Made by a program: the position numbers and the translations under genes | NCBI GenBank assembly: GCA_015522395.1 | Contig: WAMH01000205.1 | Coordinates: forward strand, 1 to 5,164 | Origin: Thermococcus sp. | GTDB taxonomy: Archaea; Methanobacteriota_B; Thermococci; Thermococcales; Thermococcaceae | Reading direction: 5' to 3' | DNA length: 5,164 nt | Shown: positions 1 to 4,117 of the stretch, in pieces | Numbering within the stretch: the first letter of the stretch is position 1 | Layout of the letters: the number at the start of each line of letters is the position of its first letter | The notes under the pieces: generated by a model | The model's database searches: none | What the model saw: only the letters and a program-made list of their open reading frames with translations | Told to the model about the DNA's origin: nothing

Positions 1-80
1 ACCTTGCTGTATATCAGCTTGGCTGTGGTCTCCTCCTGGCCCACAGTGACGCGTACTGTGAATATCTTGCCGTCGCTCAT
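1..80 (-). CDS. spt5: Transcription elongation factor Spt5 (NusG family), N-terminal fragment
   Basis: Only the first 26 codons are present; the gene continues past the left edge. The start reads MSDGKIFTVRVTVGQEETTA, which matches the opening beta strand of the NGN domain of archaeal Spt5/NusG. In archaea Spt5 pairs with Spt4, binds the RNA polymerase clamp and promotes processive elongation; that is family knowledge. The ATG at 80 is preferred because GGTGAG (89-84) lies three bases upstream of it. An in-frame ATG at 95 would add five residues (MDGET) and would begin one base after the secE stop, but has only a weak ribosome site. It follows secE on the same strand, the usual archaeal secE-spt5 order, and is probably translated from the ftsZ-secE transcript. 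Identity is confident despite the short fragment because both sequence and neighbour agree. Confidence 0.88.
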   Translation of the reverse strand, partial: MSDGKIFTVRVTVGQEETTAKLIYSK

Positions 81-96
81 CGTCTCACCATCCATC

Positions 97-282
97 TCAC
101 GAGCCTGTTATGAGGTACCCTATGAGCCGGATTATAAGGCCTATCGTTCCGATGATTATCATTCCCAGTCCAGTTATCTTTACGGCAAGCTTGAACTCTT
201 TCCACCCGGGTTTCTTCGTGACCATGAGGACCCTCTTCGACTCTGACCAGAAACCCTTAAGCTTCTCAGTGAACGTTGCCAC
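97..282 (-). CDS. secE: Preprotein translocase subunit SecE (Sec61 gamma)
   Basis: This is a 61-residue single-span membrane protein, the small clamp subunit that holds together the two halves of SecY in the archaeal Sec translocon. Residues 1-30 form an amphipathic, basic cytosolic helix, including RVLMVTKKPGWKEF at about 18-31, the conserved Sec61-gamma region. A single hydrophobic helix runs from about 34 to 58 (AVKITGLGMIIIGTIGLIIR), followed by a very short tail. The start is taken as GTG at 282, because a perfect GAGGTGA (294-288) sits five bases upstream. The longer frame starting with GTG at 291 would put its own start codon inside that ribosome site. The length agrees with the roughly 60 residues usual in Thermococcales. 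It lies 39 bases after ftsZ and ahead of spt5, and is probably co-transcribed with both. Confidence 0.93.
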   Translation of the reverse strand: MATFTEKLKGFWSESKRVLMVTKKPGWKEFKLAVKITGLGMIIIGTIGLIIRLIGYLITGS

Positions 283-287
283 CGTCG

Positions 288-294
288 TCACCTC
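288..294 (-). promoter_or_regulatory. Ribosome binding site of secE (decides the start)
   Basis: GAGGTGA on the minus strand is complementary to the 3' end of archaeal 16S rRNA and lies five bases before GTG 282. It contains the upstream in-frame GTG (291-289), so that codon is more likely part of the ribosome site than a start. Confidence 0.75.
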
Positions 295-321
295 ACTAAA
301 TTTTGGAAAAGGAAAGGCTCA

Positions 322-1455
322 TCAGAGCTCCTCGAGGTCGAGTTTAATAACTTTTCTCTCCTCACCCTCCCCGTAGTAGCCGGTCTCTTCCTCCTCTGCA
401 ACGGCGTAGGGCGAGCTGACACCGGTGACCACGAGGAGGATCCTTATCATCTTCCCTAGTTCCTCGTCGAGCTGGACTCCCCAGATGACCTGAGCTTCGG
501 GGTCGAGCTTGCTCGTGACGAGCTCGATTATCTGCTGGGCCTCCTCAAGCTTGACGTCGCTTCCGCTGATGCTTATCAGAGCGCCCTTGGCGCCGCTTAT
601 GTCAACGTCGAGGAGAGGACTGTTCAGGGCCTGCTGGGCAGCTTCGAGAGCCCTCTTCTCGCTGTCGCTCTCACCGATGCCTATCATCGCAACGCCGCCG
701 TCCTTCATGATGGCCCTTACATCGTTGAAGTCGAGGTTAACCAGTCCGGGCTTGGTGATGAGCTCGGTTATACCCTTAACTGCCTGGACGAGTATCTCGT
801 CAGAGACCTTGAAAGCCATGTGTATCGGCAGGTTTGGAGCGACCTCCATGAGCTTGTCGTTCGGGATGACGATGACCGTATCGCTGTTTTTCCTGAGCCT
901 CTCGAGGCCGTACTCGGCGTTCTTGATGCGCCTTATGCCCTCAACCGTGAAGGGCAGAGTAACAACGGCAACCGTCAGGGCACCCATCTTCTTGGCTATC
1001 TCGGCAACGACTGGAGCGGCACCGGTGCCTGTTCCACCGCCGAGACCGCAGGTTATAAAGACCATATCGGCCCCTTCTATGGCCTCCCGGATCTCCCTCT
1101 CGCTTTCCTTTGCGGCTTCTTCACCCATCTTTGGGTTGTTCCCAGCGCCGAGCCCTTTTGTGAGTTCCTTGCCTATGAGTATTTTCTTGTGGGCACGGAC
1201 CTTAAGGAGATCCTGAGCATCTGTGTTAACAGCTATGACCTTTGCACCCTGTATGCCCACCTGCATCATCCTGTTTATCGTGTTGCAGCCGGCACCACCG
1301 ACACCGACAACGTATATCTTGGCCTGAATCTGCTCGAGGATCCTCTTTAATTCCTCGTCAATATCCGTCTGAGGGGCTTGGGGAGCGGGGGTTTCACCCG
1401 CGGTGTTCTGGGCCGCAACGGTCTTCTCAATGGCGTCTTCAATCAGCTTCAGCAT
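322..1455 (-). CDS. ftsZ: Cell division GTPase FtsZ
   Basis: This 377-residue tubulin-family GTPase polymerises at mid-cell to form the division ring. Residues 1-45 are an N-terminal extension: a predicted helix, an Ala/Pro/Thr-rich linker (about 14-30), then an acidic helix. The GTPase domain starts near 46 (KIYVVGVGGAGCNTI, with the GGAGCN nucleotide loop at 53-58). The tubulin signature GLGGGTGTGAAP is at 137-148. The T7 synergy loop NLDFND is at 240-245, with the catalytic-type acidic residues D242 and D245, so the protein looks active. The C-terminal domain runs to about 352, followed by an acidic linker and a tail ending KVIKLDLEEL, a plausible partner-binding peptide. The frame is open to 1500, but ATG 1455 is preferred: it has GGAGGGTGA four bases upstream, and the TATA box at 1506-1513 leaves no room for a start at 1500. 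Thermococcales carry two FtsZ proteins; the secE-linked one is probably the FtsZ1 type, which I cannot confirm here. Confidence 0.95.
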   Translation of the reverse strand: MLKLIEDAIEKTVAAQNTAGETPAPQAPQTDIDEELKRILEQIQAKIYVVGVGGAGCNTINRMMQVGIQGAKVIAVNTDAQDLLKVRAHKKILIGKELTKGLGAGNNPKMGEEAAKESEREIREAIEGADMVFITCGLGGGTGTGAAPVVAEIAKKMGALTVAVVTLPFTVEGIRRIKNAEYGLERLRKNSDTVIVIPNDKLMEVAPNLPIHMAFKVSDEILVQAVKGITELITKPGLVNLDFNDVRAIMKDGGVAMIGIGESDSEKRALEAAQQALNSPLLDVDISGAKGALISISGSDVKLEEAQQIIELVTSKLDPEAQVIWGVQLDEELGKMIRILLVVTGVSSPYAVAEEEETGYYGEGEERKVIKLDLEEL

Positions 1456-1459
1456 CCTT

Positions 1460-1468
1460 TCACCCTCC
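1460..1468 (-). promoter_or_regulatory. Ribosome binding site of ftsZ (decides the start)
   Basis: GGAGGGTGA on the minus strand lies four bases before ATG 1455. It supports that start over the upstream in-frame ATG at 1500, which would add 15 residues unlike the family. Confidence 0.75.
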
Positions 1469-1505
1469 GGGCAGTTTGACACCTGTCTCAGTTTGCACAT
1501 GTGGG

Positions 1506-1513
1506 TATATAAA
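1506..1513 (-). promoter_or_regulatory. TATA box of the ftsZ-secE-spt5 operon
   Basis: The minus strand reads TTTATATA, a near-ideal archaeal TATA box. With the usual spacing of about 25 bases, transcription would begin near 1482, giving a leader of roughly 27 bases that includes the ftsZ ribosome site. It lies in the 116-base gap after dtdA, so ftsZ has its own promoter even though dtdA is on the same strand. The upstream BRE element is not a strong match. The start point is inferred from spacing only. Confidence 0.7.
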
Positions 1514-1571
1514 CATAGCCTGTTGGAGTCTGCTGTGTTAAAATGCTCCCGATGGCTTTAAAGATTTCGCC

Positions 1572-2390
1572 TCAGTCCCTTATGAACTCCAGCCCGAGTT
1601 CCTCCGCCAGCTTTCTGGCCAGTTGCCTCGTCTCGCCCTTGCTACCTTTCCAGTCAACATAAATGGCATCGACATTTCCGGAGGTGCGCTCTATGGCCTT
1701 CAGCAGCATTTCCCTGCTCAGGGGATGGGCGTACTTCGGTGCCATGTGGCTGAAGGCAAGCTCGGTGTCGAGCGCCCTCTTCGTCTGCTTCGGAACGTAG
1801 TGTCCGCCGCCGATCCCGATGGCAACGGGAAATCTTGCCTTCTCGTAGTTTTCAAGGACGTGCACTATCGTCTCTGCTATTATCTCACCTGCCCTCTCGT
1901 TAACCCACTCCTCCTCGCTTGAGCCTATCTCGATGAAGAAGCTCGGAACGTTCAGCTCGCTTGGCCCGTGGTGTGTTGCCTCGTAGCAGACCGTCCAGCC
2001 TAGGTCGTTCAGTTCGCTCATCCTCAGCAGGGCAAGCTTCATCGCCCTCGGTTCCGCTATCGCCAGGCTCTCGTCCTTTCCACCGTACATGGCTTTCCCC
2101 CAGTTGCCAGTTACATGGGTTGTGAGGGCGGGTAACTTCTGCTTGCTTGAATGCCTTGAGGCGAAGGCTATAATCTCCGGCCTGAAACCGAGCTGGCTCT
2201 CTATCGTGTTATCTAGCTTGTCGTAGTATATCATCTCGCCGTTTGTTGTCAGTATCATAGTGTCACCTTTAGCGTAGATGGGGTTGCCGTCAAAAAATCC
2301 GTCCGTTTCTCTAAATCCGAAGTTTTCCACCAGCTTTTCCACGATGTTAACCGATGCGGGGTCAACCTTGGTGCTCATCACGACCTTCAT
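1572..2390 (-). CDS. dtdA: D-aminoacyl-tRNA deacylase, archaeal/plant type (DtdA, GEK1 family)
   Basis: This 272-residue cytosolic enzyme hydrolyses D-amino acids mischarged onto tRNA (for example D-Tyr-tRNA), protecting translation and recycling the tRNA. The archaeal/plant type is unrelated to bacterial DTD1 and is zinc-dependent in studied members. The conserved blocks are all present. They are SRHSSKQKLPALTTHVTGNW (78-97), the histidine-rich EATHHGPSE (137-145), the glycine loop GIGGGHYVPKQT (192-203) and DWKGSKGETRQL (246-257). Candidate metal or catalytic residues are H92, H140, H141 and H197. Length matches Pyrococcus homologues as I recall them. ATG 2390 is chosen because the opening MKVVMSTKVD matches the family; an internal ATG at codon 5 would remove the first strand. 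The nearest GAGGGG lies 10 bases upstream (2407-2402), poorly placed, so translation may start from a very short leader. It is divergent from the TRAP operon, with no obvious functional link. Confidence 0.93.
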   Translation of the reverse strand: MKVVMSTKVDPASVNIVEKLVENFGFRETDGFFDGNPIYAKGDTMILTTNGEMIYYDKLDNTIESQLGFRPEIIAFASRHSSKQKLPALTTHVTGNWGKAMYGGKDESLAIAEPRAMKLALLRMSELNDLGWTVCYEATHHGPSELNVPSFFIEIGSSEEEWVNERAGEIIAETIVHVLENYEKARFPVAIGIGGGHYVPKQTKRALDTELAFSHMAPKYAHPLSREMLLKAIERTSGNVDAIYVDWKGSKGETRQLARKLAEELGLEFIRD

Positions 2391-2420
2391 CCTGGATCCC
2401 GCCCCTCAATGGGGGTTTGG

Positions 2421-2429
2421 AATTAAAAA
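2421..2429 (-). promoter_or_regulatory. Probable TATA box of dtdA
   Basis: The minus strand reads TTTTTAATT, preceded by CAAAGG as a possible BRE. The usual spacing would put the transcript start near 2398, only about 8 bases before ATG 2390. That would make dtdA nearly leaderless and fits the poor ribosome site. The box is not a strong consensus match, and another AT-rich stretch further up (2440-2475) cannot be excluded. Confidence 0.42.
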
Positions 2430-2507
2430 CCTTTGTTTGAAATAGTTTAGATTTTCTGCCTTTTATTTCGATATTCTAACGGTGTTGTCATTCATTCGAT
2501 GGGAGAT

Positions 2508-2521
2508 TTACACCAATGTAA
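2508..2521 (+). promoter_or_regulatory. Perfect dyad TTACA-N4-TGTAA, candidate operator
   Basis: TTACA (2508-2512) and TGTAA (2517-2521) are exact reverse complements separated by CCAA. The site ends 7 bases before the TRAP operon TATA box, next to where TFB would contact the BRE. A dimeric regulator bound here could block or recruit TFB/TBP. I do not recognise it as the site of a named regulator, and a five-base half-site in AT-rich DNA can arise by chance. Confidence 0.4.
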
Positions 2522-2528
2522 CGCAAAC

Positions 2529-2535
2529 TATATAA
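2529..2535 (+). promoter_or_regulatory. TATA box of the TAXI-TRAP operon
   Basis: TATATAA, preceded by CGCAAAC as a plausible BRE, is a strong archaeal core promoter in the plus direction. The expected transcript start is near 2557-2562, giving a leader of about 50 bases before ATG 2613. No other good plus-strand TATA box lies closer to the gene. Confidence 0.7.
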
Positions 2536-2562
2536 CTTAGAAAATTGTACCAAAGTATCACC

Positions 2563-2607
2563 ATGCGGCCGTCAGGCCATATGTGGTCATTGTGTCCGGA
2601 GGTGTGA
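2563..2607 (+). other. Possible 14-codon upstream ORF in the TRAP operon leader
   Basis: A frame from ATG 2563 encodes MRPSGHMWSLCPEV and stops at TGA 2605-2607, five bases before the start of the binding-protein gene and in a different frame. Its AUG falls almost exactly at the predicted transcript 5' end, so it could be read as a leaderless message. Its last codons run through the GGAGGTG ribosome site of the main gene, so translating it could affect initiation there. Nothing shows it is translated; this is a positional observation only. Confidence 0.22.
2598..2604 (+). promoter_or_regulatory. Ribosome binding site of the TAXI binding-protein gene
   Basis: GGAGGTG lies eight bases before ATG 2613. 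It supports that start over the in-frame GTG codons at 2583 (upstream of the site) and 2604 (inside it), neither of which would put a signal peptide at the N terminus as cleanly. Confidence 0.8.
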
Positions 2608-2612
2608 AAAAT

Positions 2613-3656
2613 ATGAAAAAACTTGCTACAGTTGGCCTCGTTGCCGTTTTGCTTTTTGCCGTTGTTATGGCGGGTTGTACTAGCTCCGGTGGCGGTGGGA
2701 CGGGGACGAGCAGCAGTACAAGCTCTGCCACGGAGTCCTATAGTCTGACCATCTACACCGGTGGAACCAGCGGAGTTTACTACCCTCTTGGCTCGGCTTA
2801 TGCGAACATACTCAACCAGTACAGTGCCAAGGAAGCTGGAATAAAGATCAACGCCAAAGCCGTCACGAGCGGTGCGAGCGTTTCCAACGCCAAGGCCATA
2901 GGAGATGGAGACGCGCAGGCGGCCATAATGCAGAATGATGTGGCTTACTACGCCTACAACGGAGTCGTTCTGGATGCTTTCAAGGGCAAGCCCGTTAAGA
3001 AGCTCCGCGGTATAGCGGCCCTCTATCCCGAGACCATCCAGTTCGTCGTCCGCGCCGACAGCAACATAAAGACCCTTCAGGACCTCAAGGGCAAGAAGGT
3101 TGCCGTTGGAGCGGCCGGGAGCGGCACTGCAGTTGCTGCCCAGCAGATCCTCGAAGCGGCTGGAGTCTGGAACAGCATCCAGAAGGTCTACGTCAAGTTC
3201 AGCGAGGCGGCACAGCAGCTCAAGCTCGGCCAGATCGATGCTGCCGTTATAGTTTCAGGCGCTCCGACCCCGGCCATCGAGCAGATAGCCGTCCAGACCC
3301 CGGTCAGGGTCCTCCCGATCGGAAGCGACATCTACCAGGAGCTTAAGGGTAAGGGATACGTCTTCTATGTGACTCAGACGCTTCCGAAGAGCACCTACAA
3401 GGGAATGACAGAGGACACCCCAACCCTGGCCGTTAAGTCCCTCCTAGTAGTCAGCGCAGACGTTCCGGACAACGTCGTCTACGCCATGACCATGCTCCTC
3501 TTCAAGCACGTTGAGACCCTCAGGCAGGTCCACGCCAAGGCGAAATACATCAGCTTCGAGACGGCCCTCAACGGTATGAGCATCCCGCTCCACCCGGGAG
3601 CCATCAAGTACTACGAGGAGAAGGGTAAGTCCATACCGAACAACCTCAAACCATGA
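2613..3656 (+). CDS. TAXI family TRAP transporter solute-binding lipoprotein
   Basis: This is a 347-residue extracytoplasmic binding protein of the TAXI (TRAP-associated extracytoplasmic immunogenic) class. It should capture a substrate outside the membrane and deliver it to the permease encoded two genes downstream. Residues 1-21 are a signal peptide (MKKLATVGLVAVLLFAVVMA) ending in a lipobox-like MAGC, with C22 the likely lipid-anchored first residue. A Gly/Ser/Thr tether follows (about 23-41). The mature domain begins YSLTIYTGGTSGVYYPLGSA (43-62), a hallmark of the family. It continues with SGASVSNAKAIGDGDAQAAI (87-105), LYPETIQFVVRADS (137-150) and DLKGKKVAVGAAGSGTAVAA (157-176), the periplasmic-binding fold segments that line the cleft. 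Length is normal. Studied TAXI proteins bind glutamate or 2-oxoglutarate, but the substrate here cannot be read from the sequence. It is first in the operon, behind a strong TATA box and ribosome site. Confidence 0.93.
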   Translation: MKKLATVGLVAVLLFAVVMAGCTSSGGGGTGTSSSTSSATESYSLTIYTGGTSGVYYPLGSAYANILNQYSAKEAGIKINAKAVTSGASVSNAKAIGDGDAQAAIMQNDVAYYAYNGVVLDAFKGKPVKKLRGIAALYPETIQFVVRADSNIKTLQDLKGKKVAVGAAGSGTAVAAQQILEAAGVWNSIQKVYVKFSEAAQQLKLGQIDAAVIVSGAPTPAIEQIAVQTPVRVLPIGSDIYQELKGKGYVFYVTQTLPKSTYKGMTEDTPTLAVKSLLVVSADVPDNVVYAMTMLLFKHVETLRQVHAKAKYISFETALNGMSIPLHPGAIKYYEEKGKSIPNNLKP

Positions 3657-3666
3657 GGGGGTAGCT

Positions 3667-4116
3667 TTGAGCCGTAAAATCCTTTCTTTTTTAATTATCG
3701 GTTTTATCATAGCCCTGTTTTTTCCGGTCAACGCCGTTCAGATCAGCTATGAAGGAAGGAGCTACCTCTTCCCTACCGGCTCGGAGATTAAAATCGACTA
3801 CATCCACAGCGTTGAGAGGATAGAGGTCGTGGAGTTCCTAATCGGAAACTCCAGCGGCTTTTACGCGGTGGGGATGGAGTGGGGCGACTTTGGGGCGGGT
3901 CTCCCTGAGGATATACAGGGTGAGAAGGACGGAAACTACTACAAGCACTGCGACGACTACCTCGGAAGGGACTTTCAGTACTGGTTCATCCCGATAAACC
4001 ACGTCAACATAACCGTCAACAACGTCACCGTCCTCAGAAGCCCGAGTAAACCCCTGCTGGTGAATTTCAGGGTGAAGAAGGTTCCCCTGGTTGTAATGAT
4101 GATAAGGAGGTGGTAA
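3667..4116 (+). CDS. DUF1850 family exported protein, TRAP-TAXI associated
   Basis: This 149-residue protein has an N-terminal hydrophobic segment (about 4-22, RKILSFLIIGFIIALFFPVNA), either a signal peptide cut near A23 or a membrane anchor. The remainder is beta-rich and predicted outside the cell. The DUF1850 hallmarks I recognise are DYIHSVERIEVVEF (44-57) and the WGDFGAGLPED block (72-82), plus a C-terminal RSPSKPLLVNF (124-134). It has one cysteine (C95), so no internal disulfide. DUF1850 genes are commonly found between TAXI binding proteins and fused TRAP permeases; their biochemical role is not established, so I assign none. The start is TTG 3667, with GAGGGGGT (3655-3662) four bases upstream overlapping the previous stop; no in-frame ATG or GTG gives the hydrophobic leader. 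The rare start codon suggests lower expression than the binding protein. The gap to the permease gene is one base. Confidence 0.85.
   Translation: MSRKILSFLIIGFIIALFFPVNAVQISYEGRSYLFPTGSEIKIDYIHSVERIEVVEFLIGNSSGFYAVGMEWGDFGAGLPEDIQGEKDGNYYKHCDDYLGRDFQYWFIPINHVNITVNNVTVLRSPSKPLLVNFRVKKVPLVVMMIRRW
4106..4112 (+). promoter_or_regulatory. Ribosome binding site of the TRAP permease gene
   Basis: GGAGGTG lies inside the last codons of the DUF1850 gene and five bases before ATG 4118. It fixes that start and suggests translational coupling across the one-base gap. Confidence 0.8.
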
Positions 4117-4117
4117 C

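Noticed and set aside
295..321. Pyrimidine tract CCTTTCCTTTTCC between ftsZ and secE as a terminator, or AAAATTTAG as a promoter
   Set aside because: T runs are short and interrupted, no TATA consensus is present, and the 39-base gap fits an operon.
509..1216. A 235-codon plus-strand frame opposite ftsZ
   Set aside because: It is Ser/Leu/Ala/Pro-rich with no family resemblance and lies fully antisense to the strongly conserved ftsZ; it is a shadow of GC-rich codon use.
820..1350. A second long plus-strand frame opposite ftsZ
   Set aside because: It also mirrors ftsZ codons, has no ribosome site or promoter, and resembles no protein family.
1531..1571. Possible terminator after dtdA on the minus strand (ATTTTAAC and the palindrome CTTTAAAG at 1556-1563)
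   Set aside because: The T runs are only three to four bases and there is no stable stem; too weak to call a terminator.
1623..1922. Plus-strand frame opposite dtdA
   Set aside because: It is antisense to conserved dtdA motifs and has no start signals.
2556..2561. TATCAC, resembling half of the Thermococcales glycolytic regulator site TATCAC-N5-GTGATA
   Set aside because: The matching GTGATA half is absent (GGCCGT follows the 5-base spacer), so it is not a credible regulator site.
3653..3664. ATG overlapping the stop of the binding-protein gene
   Set aside because: It reads only three codons before TAG and is out of frame with the DUF1850 gene; TTG 3667 is the sensible start.
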